From contig CAJTPW010000003.1 of NCBI GenBank assembly GCA_910578465.1, positions 1 to 64,000 of the forward strand: 64,000 nucleotides of DNA. The letters run 5' to 3'. Within the stretch, counting starts at the first letter, position 1. Each line of letters begins with the position of its first letter. Positions 50,665-60,794 of this stretch are shown piece after piece. Source of the stretch: an uncultured Vampirovibrio sp. (GTDB taxonomy: Bacteria; Cyanobacteriota; Vampirovibrionia; Gastranaerophilales; Gastranaerophilaceae). Made by a program: the position numbers and the translations under genes. The notes below the pieces were generated by a model. It saw only the letters and a list, made by a program, of their open reading frames with translations, was not told the origin of the DNA and did not search any database.

Positions 50665-50907
50665 CTAATCCTTTTTCAAGCTTTTTTCCAATGCGGCCTC
50701 TAAGGTTTTGATTTTGTTTTCAAGAGTTTTTACTCTTAATTCGCTGTCATCTGCCCCGACTGATGTTTTTTCATATTTCCTTTTTAGAAGAGATTGTTCC
50801 TTCTTTAAGTTTTGAACGATAAAGAGCATTAAAATTATTCCTGCTAAAAATCCTGTTATAAGTCCTGCTCCGATATAAATAACCGCATTTGTCGAAAGTT
50901 CAAACAT
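50665..50907 (-). CDS. Small membrane-anchored coiled-coil protein (LapA-like)
   Basis: An 80-residue protein with one membrane helix (VIYIGAGLITGFLAGIILML, about 9-28) followed by a charged coiled coil (LKKEQSLLKRKYEK...LENKIKTLEAALEKSLKK). The layout resembles LapA/DUF1049 proteins, but the match is not firm. It is the last gene of the lspA-rluD operon; its ATG overlaps the rluD stop by 1 nt. Role unknown. Confidence 0.65.
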   Translation of the reverse strand: MFELSTNAVIYIGAGLITGFLAGIILMLFIVQNLKKEQSLLKRKYEKTSVGADDSELRVKTLENKIKTLEAALEKSLKKD

Positions 50908-51842
50908 TACCTGCTCCTTTTTATTGCCTTAAAAAACCTTTTAAAATCATCGTCATATCGGTTTTCATCCAACTTAAACTCCATTATATCACCTGTTTTC
51001 GGGTGTGTAAAATTGATATAATAAGACATTAAAAGCTGTTCTGTTGTTTTAACATTTATTTTGCTTTTAAAACCTTTGGCGCCATATAGGGTATCACCGT
51101 AAACAGGGTGGTTGATTGACGCCATATGACAGCGGATTTGATGAGTACGGCCTGTTTTAAGTTCAACCTCAACGAGTGTTAAATCTTCATACCTCTCTAA
51201 AACTTTGTAAAGTGTTACGGCGCTAAGTCCCTCATTTTCTTTTGCAATGTTCATTTTAACGGTTTTATTCATAAAATGTACAAGAGGTTTATCTATCGTT
51301 CCCTCGTCTTTGTCGATTGTTCCATGCACAACTGCAAGATATTTTCTTTTTGCGGTTTTGGTTTGAATTTGTTTTTGAAGATTTAAATGTGCTTCATTTG
51401 TTTTTGCAATTAAAATAAGCCCTGATGTATTTTTATCAAGCCTGTGGACAATTCCCCGCCTTTCATCTCCTTGAACATCAGATAAGGCGCAGTCGTAATG
51501 TAAAAGTGCGTTTACAAGAGTTCCTGTTTTATTTAAAGGCGTCGGGTGGGTTAAAATTTCTTTTTGTTTATTTAAAACAAGAATAAATTCATCTTCATAC
51601 ACAATATCCAAATTAATTTTCTCAGGGATGATAAGTGTATTTTCTTCTTTTATTTTATCAATTTCTATAATGTCCCCGATTTTTAACTTAAAAGAGGGCT
51701 TTATGGTCTTAGAATTTACTCTGATTTCCCCCCTTTCAATCATTTTTTGAATTTTGGTTCTTGTAAGGTTAACATCAGAGAGAAGCTCCAAAATTGCAGT
51801 ATCAACCCTTATGTTGTTTAATGTATTTTCTAATTTCATCAT
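50907..51842 (-). CDS. rluD: RluA-family pseudouridine synthase (RluD-like)
   Basis: It isomerises uridines in rRNA. The N-terminal S4 RNA-binding domain spans about 10-70 (RVDTAILELLSDVNLTRTKIQKMI), and the catalytic Asp is in VHRLDKNTSGL at about 135. ELKTGRTHQIRCHMASI is the second family motif. 311 residues, typical of RluC/RluD. The start overlaps the lspA end by 41 nt, a common arrangement. Whether it acts like RluD or RluC is not certain. Confidence 0.9.
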   Translation of the reverse strand: MMKLENTLNNIRVDTAILELLSDVNLTRTKIQKMIERGEIRVNSKTIKPSFKLKIGDIIEIDKIKEENTLIIPEKINLDIVYEDEFILVLNKQKEILTHPTPLNKTGTLVNALLHYDCALSDVQGDERRGIVHRLDKNTSGLILIAKTNEAHLNLQKQIQTKTAKRKYLAVVHGTIDKDEGTIDKPLVHFMNKTVKMNIAKENEGLSAVTLYKVLERYEDLTLVEVELKTGRTHQIRCHMASINHPVYGDTLYGAKGFKSKINVKTTEQLLMSYYINFTHPKTGDIMEFKLDENRYDDDFKRFFKAIKRSR

Positions 51843-52290
51843 AAGAAATCAATCCTGCAAGTAAAATTATTGAAACCGAAATTAAAATATCGAAGAAATT
51901 AAATACGGCAAAATTTATAAAGTTTAATTTAATAAAATCAATAACATAACCGTTTGTAAGTCTTTCAACAAGGTTTCCTAAAATTCCAGATGCAAGGCAC
52001 ACAAGTGTTAAGACTTTGAATTTTTGACTGAATTCAAGCTTTTTATACGCATAAATTAAAATACAGATAAGGGCAATTATTCCGCATAAAGAAAGCAGAT
52101 TTGTAAAATCGTTAAAAAGACTGAAAGCACCCCCTGTATTTTTTAAATATACAAAGGAAAATATGGGATTATTTAATGTTGATATCTGTATATCAGGTTT
52201 TATGCATATATCTCTGATTGACGCTCCAAACTGCCAGAGGACAATGCTTGTTATGATGAAGAATATGAAGGCTCGTTTGTCTTTGGGCAT
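51802..52290 (-). CDS. lspA: Lipoprotein signal peptidase
   Basis: Signal peptidase II, which cleaves prolipoproteins after lipidation. Four membrane segments in 162 residues. The catalytic aspartates are in GYVIDFI (about 118) and FNFFDI (about 134), with upstream NTGGAFSLF and GNLVERL motifs. It lies 4 nt after a secreted-protein gene and overlaps rluD. AAGGA stands about 11 nt before the ATG within the upstream gene's end. Confidence 0.93.
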   Translation of the reverse strand: MPKDKRAFIFFIITSIVLWQFGASIRDICIKPDIQISTLNNPIFSFVYLKNTGGAFSLFNDFTNLLSLCGIIALICILIYAYKKLEFSQKFKVLTLVCLASGILGNLVERLTNGYVIDFIKLNFINFAVFNFFDILISVSIILLAGLISYDEIRKYIKQHKG

Positions 52291-52294
52291 TTAT

Positions 52295-53296
52295 TTATAA
52301 ATCCTTTCCCCGGTTGGCCTTTTCTTCTGCAGCTTTTTCTTTAGCCTTTGATTCCGCTTTTTCAAATTTTTCTTTTAAATATTTTTTATCTACGGCATTT
52401 CTTTCTCCGTAAACATTTACTCTTTTCATTAAAAAGGCAATGCCCGACATTTCATAGTTTATTGCTGTTTTTTCTTCGTTTAAAGAAATTTCCGTTATTC
52501 CAACCGAAGCCATCGAATATTCGTTTGCACCTTTTTTATTTGCTCTGACAACACGTTCGAGAGTGCCGTCGGACGGTATTTTTCTGAATTTATCAACAGG
52601 GGTGCTCGGCGGATATTTAATTTCTTCGCGTGATAAAGACGCAAGCATAAGAGCACCTTGCGGCTTATTTTTTATATTTAAGCTTATACAATATTCTTCG
52701 CCTTCTTTTGCAATCAAAGGAGATGAGATATCCATTTCTATTTCCGCTGCTTTACCGTATTTTATTGCGGTTTCTTCAGTAATAATATTATCCGAATAAA
52801 TCTGCCATTTGTTCCCGAGTTTTCTTAAATATGTGATGTAATGACAGCGGCTTTCCATCACTCCTTTTATTTCTTTGTTTAAAACAGGTTGATTGTTGAT
52901 TATAGCCTGAGTTGCGGCTTGTTTTTCGGATGTTGTGATATCAACAAGTTCAACCGAAGCCCAGTTTCCAATAATATTTATGGATTTTATTTTACTTTTG
53001 TATGAAATATCGGGATAGCTTTTAAATGTTTCATCGACAGATGCAAAAAAAGCATCGTAGTTAAAGCCGTCGTAGCTTATATAGTCTTTTGAATAAAACG
53101 CTTTAATGGCTTCTGCATTATGTTCGTTTGAATATTTGTTTAAATTTTCAAATAATTCTTTAATTTGTGCTTTATCTGTTTTTTCTCTGCCTAAAATATT
53201 CTGTGTACTGTATAGTATCGGGGCAGTATTATCCTGCGCCAAAACCCCTTGCATGGCAAACAATATAAATGCAAAGATTATAAAAATTTTTTTCAT
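52295..53296 (-). CDS. Secreted protein with NTF2/SnoaL-like domain, unknown function
   Basis: Signal peptide MKKIFIIFAFILFAMQGVLAQ with likely cleavage after VLA. Residues about 40-160 look like an NTF2/SnoaL-type fold (FENLNKYSNEHNAEAIKAFYSKDYISYDGFNYDAFF...YPDISYKSKIKSINIIGNWASVEL). A second beta-rich region (about 180-300) follows, and an Ala/Glu/Lys-rich tail (EKAESKAKEKAAEEKANRGKD). No lipobox cysteine. GAGGAAT precedes the ATG. First gene of the lspA-rluD operon. Function unknown. Confidence 0.75.
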   Translation of the reverse strand: MKKIFIIFAFILFAMQGVLAQDNTAPILYSTQNILGREKTDKAQIKELFENLNKYSNEHNAEAIKAFYSKDYISYDGFNYDAFFASVDETFKSYPDISYKSKIKSINIIGNWASVELVDITTSEKQAATQAIINNQPVLNKEIKGVMESRCHYITYLRKLGNKWQIYSDNIITEETAIKYGKAAEIEMDISSPLIAKEGEEYCISLNIKNKPQGALMLASLSREEIKYPPSTPVDKFRKIPSDGTLERVVRANKKGANEYSMASVGITEISLNEEKTAINYEMSGIAFLMKRVNVYGERNAVDKKYLKEKFEKAESKAKEKAAEEKANRGKDL

Positions 53297-53341
53297 TATT
53301 CCTCTTTTTCTTCTTTTTAAAGGATACTCTTTTCTATAATA

Positions 53342-53917
53342 TCATCTTTGACGAAAAAGCATATAGTATTTTTGAGCCCCGTAAAAAAGAATGACCTGAA
53401 AATATTCTCTGTCTATATCATTTACCTCAATATATGCTTTTGGCGCAGGCATTCTCTGAGTGCTTTTCGGGAAAAGCCTTCCAAAGAAATTTGAAGTTTT
53501 TTGCCCCGCTTTTTCCCAAAATCCTTTTTTTCTCTCGGGGATATACTGATTGTAAAAAAGAGGATCTACAACATCCACATCATAAACGGGAATTAAATAT
53601 TTGACTCTTCCCTGTTCTTTAAAAAGCACATAGGTCCTGCCCCCCTTTTTTCTTGGGGTTAAGATATAATATCCCGGTTCAATTTTAATATCCTTAAAAA
53701 TAAAAGGTACACCCACTCTGAATAACGGATATGGCGAGTACATATATTTTGTGTAATCTTCCGCCTGATAAGGGTCAATTCCAAAGATGTATTCAAAATC
53801 CGCAGGCAAAAGCTTTTCATAAATTTCATCATAAGTCTCTTTTTCGCCGGAAAATGCCTGCAGGGGCAGTGCAAACATAAAAAACAGGAATATTAATATT
53901 TTAAATATATTTTTCAT
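53342..53917 (-). CDS. Secreted protein of unknown function
   Basis: 191 residues with a signal peptide (MKNIFKILIFLFFMFALPLQAFSG). The mature part is beta-rich with many aromatic residues (YTKYMYSPYPLFRVGVPFIF, EPGYYILTP, GRTYVLFKEQGRVKYLIPVY) and a basic stretch before the end. No known family. 45 nt before the next gene in the same direction, with which it may be co-transcribed. TATAAT about 18 nt before the ATG suggests a promoter and a short leader. Confidence 0.7.
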   Translation of the reverse strand: MKNIFKILIFLFFMFALPLQAFSGEKETYDEIYEKLLPADFEYIFGIDPYQAEDYTKYMYSPYPLFRVGVPFIFKDIKIEPGYYILTPRKKGGRTYVLFKEQGRVKYLIPVYDVDVVDPLFYNQYIPERKKGFWEKAGQKTSNFFGRLFPKSTQRMPAPKAYIEVNDIDREYFQVILFYGAQKYYMLFRQR

Positions 53918-53976
53918 AATATTTTTTAATTAAGGATTATATAAAAGAATGCAAGACTTTTTACCGTTCTGTTTGT

Positions 53977-55020
53977 CTAGCCGACATAAATCTTTTCGTT
54001 ATTCAGGATTTCGGTCATGTTTAAAACAAGATATAGTTTGTTGTCTTTAACATATTCTATGATTTCATTTTTAATGTCTGCTTTAATATTTTTGCCTTTG
54101 TTTTTCTTTGAGTATAAATCTGCAGATTGAATATTTAAGGTATCTGAAATTTCGTCTGCGATGAAACCAACCTTAAAATCTTTGGATTGAATTGCAATAA
54201 TTGTAGATTTATCCGTAATATTTGAAGGTTCGTTGTCAAAATATCTTTTAAGATCAATAACCGTAAGGTAATCCCCTTTTATGCTTATAAGGCCTGCAAC
54301 AAAGTTTGGAGTGCAGGGTATTTTTATTATCTTTGTTTCCGAATGTTTATAAAAGCCGCCTACATGGACAATTTCCAGACAATAAGTATTGTTTCCGATA
54401 AGAAAACTTATATAAACATCTTTATTTTGAATGCCTTTATACGGGACGTTATCTGTTTTTTGAACAAGCTGAAGTCTTCTCTGGTGAAGGATTTCTTTTG
54501 ATTTAATGTCTCTTGGAAGAAGTCTGACAGCTTTTTCGTTAAAGTTTGTCTCTCCTCTGTTTGAGGTTTTCATCCAATCTTCAAGCGAATTCAGATTTAT
54601 AACGGTTGTATTTTTCCCCTTGTTCAGGTAAATACCCTTTATGAAACTGTTTTCCGCAACATAAGGCGGCGGGGCAATGATTGTTGAATCTATCTTTTTA
54701 ATGTCGGAGATTTCATCGGTTATAATTCCGTATACAGCTTCTTTTCCCTGAATTATTAAGATATGTGTATTTATATCATACTGTGCAGCTTCTATTTTTA
54801 ATATGCTTCTAAGATCAATGATATGGATTACTTTGCCCTTATATTCAAGAATGCCTGCAATATATGACGGCATTTTTTCGGGATATTCAAGTTCAACGAG
54901 TTTAATAATTTCAAGCACATTTAGCGCAGGGAAAGCGTATGAAGAAGCCCCGATTTTTACAAATATATAAATATCATTTTCCTGAATGTTTTCTGCTATT
55001 GCAACTTCATTCATTTTCAA
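53977..55020 (-). CDS. Double CheW-domain coupling protein
   Basis: Scaffold protein linking MCPs to CheA. Two CheW domains: about 15-150 (IFVKIGASSYAFPALNVLEIIKL...YIAGILEYKGKVIHIIDLRSIL) and about 205-340 (ISFLIGNNTYCLEIVHVGGFYK...FVAGLISIKGDYLTVIDLKRYF). They are joined by a charged linker. Two CheW domains in one chain is less common than one. Its start overlaps the end of the diguanylate cyclase gene by 14 nt, so the two are translationally coupled. MCP and CheA genes lie just beyond, divergently. Confidence 0.88.
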   Translation of the reverse strand: MKMNEVAIAENIQENDIYIFVKIGASSYAFPALNVLEIIKLVELEYPEKMPSYIAGILEYKGKVIHIIDLRSILKIEAAQYDINTHILIIQGKEAVYGIITDEISDIKKIDSTIIAPPPYVAENSFIKGIYLNKGKNTTVINLNSLEDWMKTSNRGETNFNEKAVRLLPRDIKSKEILHQRRLQLVQKTDNVPYKGIQNKDVYISFLIGNNTYCLEIVHVGGFYKHSETKIIKIPCTPNFVAGLISIKGDYLTVIDLKRYFDNEPSNITDKSTIIAIQSKDFKVGFIADEISDTLNIQSADLYSKKNKGKNIKADIKNEIIEYVKDNKLYLVLNMTEILNNEKIYVG

Positions 55021-56446
55021 TTACTACCTTATTTTTTCCGGTTTTCTTTGCTTTATATAAAGCAGCATCGGATTTTTCTATTAAATCTGAAGAGGTGCGC
55101 ATATCTTTTGAATATGTTGTTGCTCCAATACTGATTGTAACATTTATTTTCTTTCCGTTGTAGAGAAATTGCTTGTGTTCAATATTTTTGCGCAGTCTTT
55201 CTAATGGCATTGCGGCATTTTGAATGCAGGTTTCAGGCATAAGGACACAGATTTCTTCGCCTCCATACCTGTAGACAAAATCCGTTTTCCTTAAAGTTTC
55301 CATAAATATTTTTGAAATTTCCGATAGAATATAATCTCCTGCCTGATGCCCGTGTACGTCATTTATCTTTTTAAAATCGTCAATATCGGCCATTGCAATT
55401 GAAATAATCGTACCGTATCTTTTTGCGCGTTCAAATTCCTGTCCCAGTACGCTTTCAAGATGACGCCTTGTGTAAAGTTTTGTAAGTTCATCCGTTATAG
55501 ATAAGTAACAGGTTTTAACGTAAAGATATTTAAGCCTTAAATATAAATCGAGCTCTGTTTTTGCTGCAGGCATGAATTTCAGTTTGTTCCATTCGATATT
55601 TTGTGTTGAATAGAAGCAAACCTTTCCTATGAGGTTGTTTTCATAGTAAAAATCAAACTCTTTTCTTGATTGAAATTCATCCGCATTTTCTATTATATTG
55701 TCGCTTTCGTTATCGCCTACGGTTTCAATTTCAAACTGATCCACGCACCCGGGGAGGATTTGTCTCCATATATCAAGAAAAACTTCATCTTTTAATTTGC
55801 AGTTTTGTGTATCAAAAATAAGTCTTCTTTTGGTTGAATAATCAGGCGAATTAAAGAAAATGCAAGCTGTATCATATTCGATTATTGTGGATAATATTTT
55901 AAATATTTTATCCGCAATAACTCTGTCATCGCTTGTATAGTCGGTTAAATCCCTGAATTTGTTTGTAATTGTGGATTTCATCAAAGCATCATCCAAAATT
56001 TTATTAATTTGCGGAATAATGCCTTCTTCATCAAATTCAAAGGTTTTAAGCGTTTCTTTATATCTCTGGCTTACAGGGAATTCTTCACAGATTTCTTCCG
56101 CTATTTGAATAATGTTTTTAAAGTCCGAATCTTTTTGTATAAATCTGTTTGCGCCGGATTGCGAAGCCCAGAATTTATCAAGTTTTTTATCCAGTACGGT
56201 AAGTACAATAATAGGTATCTGCTTTGTTTCGGGATTGCTTTTTAAAAGCCTGCACAATTGAAACCCGCCCAAATGCGGCATAAGAACATCGGAGATAATT
56301 AAATCGGGTGTTGTTTTATATACCTTAACAAACCCTTCCACCCCGTTTTGCGCGGTTTCAACCTCAAAACCCGCACGCCTGAAGAAGATTTTCAAGCTTG
56401 AAAGTTGTGTAATACTATCATCTATGATAAGAACTTTTTTTGCCAT
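55007..56446 (-). CDS. Response regulator-diguanylate cyclase (REC-GGDEF)
   Basis: Makes cyclic di-GMP under phosphorylation control. The N-terminal receiver has DDS at 9-11, phospho-acceptor Asp53 in IISDVLMP, and Lys near 106 (IQKDSD). A middle GAF-like segment of about 200 residues follows. The C-terminal cyclase has the active GGEEI in YRYGGEEICVL (about 400), and an inhibitory I-site RKTD placed five residues before it. 479 residues. Upstream of and overlapping the CheW-CheW gene; divergent from the MCP gene. The CheA kinase at 57609 is its probable phosphodonor (inference). Confidence 0.92.
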   Translation of the reverse strand: MAKKVLIIDDSITQLSSLKIFFRRAGFEVETAQNGVEGFVKVYKTTPDLIISDVLMPHLGGFQLCRLLKSNPETKQIPIIVLTVLDKKLDKFWASQSGANRFIQKDSDFKNIIQIAEEICEEFPVSQRYKETLKTFEFDEEGIIPQINKILDDALMKSTITNKFRDLTDYTSDDRVIADKIFKILSTIIEYDTACIFFNSPDYSTKRRLIFDTQNCKLKDEVFLDIWRQILPGCVDQFEIETVGDNESDNIIENADEFQSRKEFDFYYENNLIGKVCFYSTQNIEWNKLKFMPAAKTELDLYLRLKYLYVKTCYLSITDELTKLYTRRHLESVLGQEFERAKRYGTIISIAMADIDDFKKINDVHGHQAGDYILSEISKIFMETLRKTDFVYRYGGEEICVLMPETCIQNAAMPLERLRKNIEHKQFLYNGKKINVTISIGATTYSKDMRTSSDLIEKSDAALYKAKKTGKNKVVIENE

Positions 56447-56507
56447 AATTCCAATTATCTAATATAATTAAGTTAGATTATACATTATTTTTTGAAAAAG
56501 GGGCAAT

Positions 56508-57560
56508 ATGTTTAAAGATGAAAAAAAAAGAAATACACTCTCTAACGAGCTTGCACAGAAAAGCACAATAGATACCGTTGTATTGTTTTTTATATTTTTG
56601 GTTTTGTATGTTGTTGTTGAACACACGGAGCTTGAGCCTATTTTAATTACGGCGATTATTGTTCTTCTTTTTATTCTTGCCGTTTTTGTTTTTGAATTTA
56701 CAAAAAAACAGGTTAAAAAAAGCATAGATGGTGCCGTTTATAATGTAATTGACCAGACCGACGATGAAACAAAAAAGATTGAAATCATTACAAACAGCCA
56801 GAAAGAAAATATAAATCTTTCTTTTGCAAAATTAACAAACATAGTTTCCCTTCTGGAAAATTTAAAAGATTATATAAAATCAATGAATGATGTAATTAAC
56901 GAAACAAGAAACAAAACCCATCATTCTCTTGATTTTACAAACACCGAACATCTTGCGGTTAAAGCAAATATTGAAAAAATGTTTGCAATCAGACATAAAA
57001 TTCAAACCATTGCAGAACTTATTCTGGAATTGTCCGAATTTATCCAGTCAATATCATCTACAATCGGCGTTGTTGAAGATATTGCGGAACAAACAAACCT
57101 GCTTGCCTTAAACGCTGCGGTTGAAGCTGCAAGAGCAGGGGAACACGGTAAAGGGTTTGCCGTTGTTGCAGGAGAGATTAGAAAACTTGCGGATGAATCT
57201 AAACAGGCTACAACAAAGATTACATCTTTGATTACGGATATTCAGCAGACAACAAATTCAACCGTTATGGCAACGGAAGAAGGTACAAAAGAAATTGAAT
57301 CCGGTATTGACCTTGCGCACAGCATAGGAAGCAATATTGAGCAATTAATCGGTTTTATGAACGAAATTTCAACAAGTGTGAATGAAATTATAACATCGGC
57401 CGAAAAACTTAACAAAGATACACAAAACACGGGCGGATACATTAAAGAATTAACCGATATGCTCGAAGCAAACTTTAAGACAAATGAAGAGAATTATAAA
57501 AACATAGAAAATCTTCATACTTTGACAAAATCTTTCAAGACAAGCATTTTGGATGAGTAA
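56508..57560 (+). CDS. Methyl-accepting chemotaxis protein without a periplasmic sensor domain
   Basis: 350 residues. Two membrane helices (about 25-42 and 48-64) are joined by only a few residues (EHTELEP), so there is no room for a periplasmic ligand domain. No HAMP is obvious. The cytoplasmic part has the MCP signalling tip AEQTNLLALNAAVEAARAGEHGKGFAVVAGEIRKLA (about 190-225). AGGGG precedes the ATG. It may sense through the membrane or a partner, as in PilJ-like pathways. It is first of four co-directional genes with the hybrid CheA. Confidence 0.9.
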   Translation: MFKDEKKRNTLSNELAQKSTIDTVVLFFIFLVLYVVVEHTELEPILITAIIVLLFILAVFVFEFTKKQVKKSIDGAVYNVIDQTDDETKKIEIITNSQKENINLSFAKLTNIVSLLENLKDYIKSMNDVINETRNKTHHSLDFTNTEHLAVKANIEKMFAIRHKIQTIAELILELSEFIQSISSTIGVVEDIAEQTNLLALNAAVEAARAGEHGKGFAVVAGEIRKLADESKQATTKITSLITDIQQTTNSTVMATEEGTKEIESGIDLAHSIGSNIEQLIGFMNEISTSVNEIITSAEKLNKDTQNTGGYIKELTDMLEANFKTNEENYKNIENLHTLTKSFKTSILDE

Positions 57561-57608
57561 AATATTGTTTTGGAAACGGGCTTAGAGCATACAAATCGGA
57601 CTTTATAA

Positions 57609-60600
57609 ATGGAATTTTTACAGGAAGAGCTTGATGAAATTTTAAATATTTTCCAGCAGGAGGGCGGGGAAATATTACAATCTATGGATAAGAATCTGCT
57701 TATCCTTGAAAAAAAACCGAATAATATGGATGTTGCAATGCAGCTGTTTCGAGATGCTCACAGCTTAAAAGGTTCTGCCAGAATGCTCGGGTTCAACAGT
57801 ATTCAAAGCATTGCACATAAAATTGAGGATGTTTTGGGACTTGTTAAGGATGAAAAGCTCACCCCCACATCTTTTATAACCGATACTATTTCAAGTGCCC
57901 TATCCTGTGTTTCAATGCTTATTGAAAAAACGATTGAGCAAAAATCCGAATACACATCGGATGAAGTGAACATACATATTCAAAAACTTGAGCAGATAAC
58001 GGAAGAATTTGATGATGAACATAAAACCGTTAAAAATGTTCTCGATAAAGAGGCAATAAAATTTTCCGAAATCAGGAAACAAATCTTAAAAAATCTGCCT
58101 GCAATCGAAGATTGCCTCACAGGAATTATTTTTATATATTCTAAATGTGCACAGGAAAACGATTTTAGCCAAATTGGCGATATGGGCGAAATCTTAACCC
58201 GTCTTTCAAATACTCTTTTTGAAATCGGGCTTAAAGATATGGATGAAATTGTAAAAAGCACATCAGAGCTTCTTCAAAAAGTGGTTGAGCTTAAACTTGT
58301 AAAAGGCGCGCAAAAACATGACGATTCCATTCTGGAATTAAATTTGAAGATAAATGAACTTGTTCAGCATTTTAACGAAGTCTGCAAACAGGAAGACATA
58401 AAGGCAAAAAATTATTATGAAAATGCTTATAAGCTTTTATCAAAAGAACCCAAAGCCTTTAAAAACGAGGAAGCCGAAGATACAACCCCATCCGATAAAT
58501 TAAAAGAAAAAGAGCTTCTTGAACTTATAAAAAATATTTCAGAAAAGGTACCAACGCTTTTAGAAAATAAGATTAACCTTGCCGAGATAAAAAGTCTTAT
58601 AAATGAAACCATTTCAAGGATTGAAGATGATAATTTCAAAAAAATCTTTGTTACGGTGTTAAGAATTATTGCAATGTATGAAAATAACAATACTCCTTTT
58701 GATAAGGATACCATTGTTGTTATAAAAGAAATTGCAGAAACAGCAGGGCATATTATTGAGAACAATTTCTCCAAAAATTCGTTTAAAGATTCATCCGATG
58801 ATATTGAACTTTTAAATCAAAAGGCAATAATAATTGAGCAAATGGTTCAGTTTTCTTTGAACAATAAACCGCAAATTCAAAACAAAAAAAGTAAAACCAA
58901 AATCAAAATGCAGCAGCTGAGTTCCAATGATTGGCTTGTAAATTTTGATACTACGGCAATTAAAACTCTCCGTGTGGATTCGGGGCGTTTGGACCAGCTT
59001 GTTAATCAAATCGGGGACTTGATTGTAACCAGAATTAAAACCCGCGAACTTATGATACTTGCAAAAAACATCCAGAGTGAATTTATGGAATGGCAGAAAA
59101 ACTATCATAAAGTCGGGTATTATATGAAGTTTTTCGATAAAAAATATCTTGCAAATCCCTTCGGGGAAGAGGCTATGCGTAATATGCAGTCTTTTGTCGG
59201 TTATAATAAACAACTCATATCATTGCATAGCGCTAATTCCGAGAGAATGAATTCTTTAATAAACAGTGTAGATATTTTAATGAAGCAGCTTCAGGAAAAT
59301 AATTCAAAGCTGTATTCAACATCCGCAGAGCTTGAATCTATGGTAAAAAAGATGCGTATTTTGCCCCTTTCTACCGTATTTGGCTTATTTCCGAGGATGG
59401 TTCATAATATTGCAAAAGACAAGGGAAAAGAGATAGATTTTCAAATTGAAGGGGCCGATGTTTCAGCCGATAAAAAGATTATTGAAGATATTAAAATCCC
59501 GATTATGCACATTATAAGAAACTCAATTGACCATGGGATTGAAACGCCTGACGAGAGAGAAAAGGCAGGCAAAGACAGAATAGGGAAAATTTTAATTCAG
59601 GCTATTCAAAAAGAAAGTAAAATCATAATAAACGTTAGGGACGACGGCAGAGGAATAAACGTTGAAAAGATAAAACAGAGGGCAATTGAAAAAGAATTGC
59701 TTTCACAGGAAGAAATCGACTCTCTTCCGGAAGAGCAGATTGTAAATTTAATATTCTACCCCGGTTTTTCAACGGGTGATACCGTAACAGAGCTTTCAGG
59801 GCGCGGTCTCGGGCTGGATATTGTTCACACTAAAATCTCCCAGCTGAACGGAAGGATTGATGTATACTCTGAACTTGGCAAAGGGACTCTTGTTACTATG
59901 GAGCTTCCTACAACAATTGCAACTTTGAGAACATTTATTATAATGGAGCAAGATCAGCTTTATGCACTTCCCGCTTCATCAATTCAAACCGTTTTAAGGA
60001 TTGATCCGCATGATGTCTTTGTAAGAGACGGGAAAAACCATTATATTCATAACGGCGATGTTATACAGGTTTATACTCTGTCTCAAATTTTGGAACTTGA
60101 AAACAAGCCGAGAAAAAATGACAAGTATACTCTTGTTATTGTTCAGTCTGAAAACTCAAGACTCGGTATTATTATTGAAAAGTTAATCGGTGATCAGGAA
60201 ATTCTTCATAAAAAATTATCACCGCCATTATTCAAGGTAAAAAATATCGCAGGCATTACAACCCTTGCAAGCGGGGAAATGTGTCTTATTTTGAATATGA
60301 CGGATATTTTAAACACAACAATTTCAAGAAAAATCCCGACAACAATTATTCCTTCCGTAAAATCCATAGAGCGCGAAGAAAATGCCTGCAAAAAGATTAT
60401 AATTGTGGATGATTCTTTAACCACAAGAACGCTTGAAAAAAATATTTTGGTTGGTTCTGGATATCAGGTTTCCGCTGCGAGTGAACCTGCCGAAGCTCTA
60501 AAACTTTTAGAGAGTGATAGATTTGATTTAATTGTAACAGACCATGAGATGCCGTTTATGACAGGTTTTGAATTTATAAAACAGGTGCGGATGATGAAAG

Positions 60601-60779
60601 CTTATCCTATGGTTCCTGTTATTGTGCTTTCCTCCGTTTCAAAAGCGGTACTGTCAAAGCTTTATGAACATTTGAACATATCGGAGTTCATCCAAAAAGA
60701 TAATTTTGAACAATCAAAATTCCTTGAAACCGTTCATAGCTGCTTAAAGAGCGAAAAGCATTTTCCGGGGCAGATGTAA
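57609..60779 (+). CDS. Hybrid chemotaxis histidine kinase CheA with receiver domain
   Basis: 1056 residues. HPt domain with His51 in DAHSLKGSARML, a second helical segment of about 300 residues, dimerisation helices, and a GHKL kinase domain: N-box IIRNSIDHGIETP, G1 DDGRGINV, G2 GRGLGLDIVH (about 690-745). A CheW domain spans about 770-900, and a C-terminal receiver about 930-1050 with IVDDS and Asp in IVTDHEMPFMTG. The arrangement matches ChpA/PilL/HmpC-type kinases of type IV pilus systems. Only one HPt His motif is evident. It probably signals to the REC-GGDEF protein and its own receiver. Confidence 0.93.
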   Translation: MEFLQEELDEILNIFQQEGGEILQSMDKNLLILEKKPNNMDVAMQLFRDAHSLKGSARMLGFNSIQSIAHKIEDVLGLVKDEKLTPTSFITDTISSALSCVSMLIEKTIEQKSEYTSDEVNIHIQKLEQITEEFDDEHKTVKNVLDKEAIKFSEIRKQILKNLPAIEDCLTGIIFIYSKCAQENDFSQIGDMGEILTRLSNTLFEIGLKDMDEIVKSTSELLQKVVELKLVKGAQKHDDSILELNLKINELVQHFNEVCKQEDIKAKNYYENAYKLLSKEPKAFKNEEAEDTTPSDKLKEKELLELIKNISEKVPTLLENKINLAEIKSLINETISRIEDDNFKKIFVTVLRIIAMYENNNTPFDKDTIVVIKEIAETAGHIIENNFSKNSFKDSSDDIELLNQKAIIIEQMVQFSLNNKPQIQNKKSKTKIKMQQLSSNDWLVNFDTTAIKTLRVDSGRLDQLVNQIGDLIVTRIKTRELMILAKNIQSEFMEWQKNYHKVGYYMKFFDKKYLANPFGEEAMRNMQSFVGYNKQLISLHSANSERMNSLINSVDILMKQLQENNSKLYSTSAELESMVKKMRILPLSTVFGLFPRMVHNIAKDKGKEIDFQIEGADVSADKKIIEDIKIPIMHIIRNSIDHGIETPDEREKAGKDRIGKILIQAIQKESKIIINVRDDGRGINVEKIKQRAIEKELLSQEEIDSLPEEQIVNLIFYPGFSTGDTVTELSGRGLGLDIVHTKISQLNGRIDVYSELGKGTLVTMELPTTIATLRTFIIMEQDQLYALPASSIQTVLRIDPHDVFVRDGKNHYIHNGDVIQVYTLSQILELENKPRKNDKYTLVIVQSENSRLGIIIEKLIGDQEILHKKLSPPLFKVKNIAGITTLASGEMCLILNMTDILNTTISRKIPTTIIPSVKSIEREENACKKIIIVDDSLTTRTLEKNILVGSGYQVSAASEPAEALKLLESDRFDLIVTDHEMPFMTGFEFIKQVRMMKAYPMVPVIVLSSVSKAVLSKLYEHLNISEFIQKDNFEQSKFLETVHSCLKSEKHFPGQM

Positions 60780-60794
60780 AAAAGTTGGTTCAAG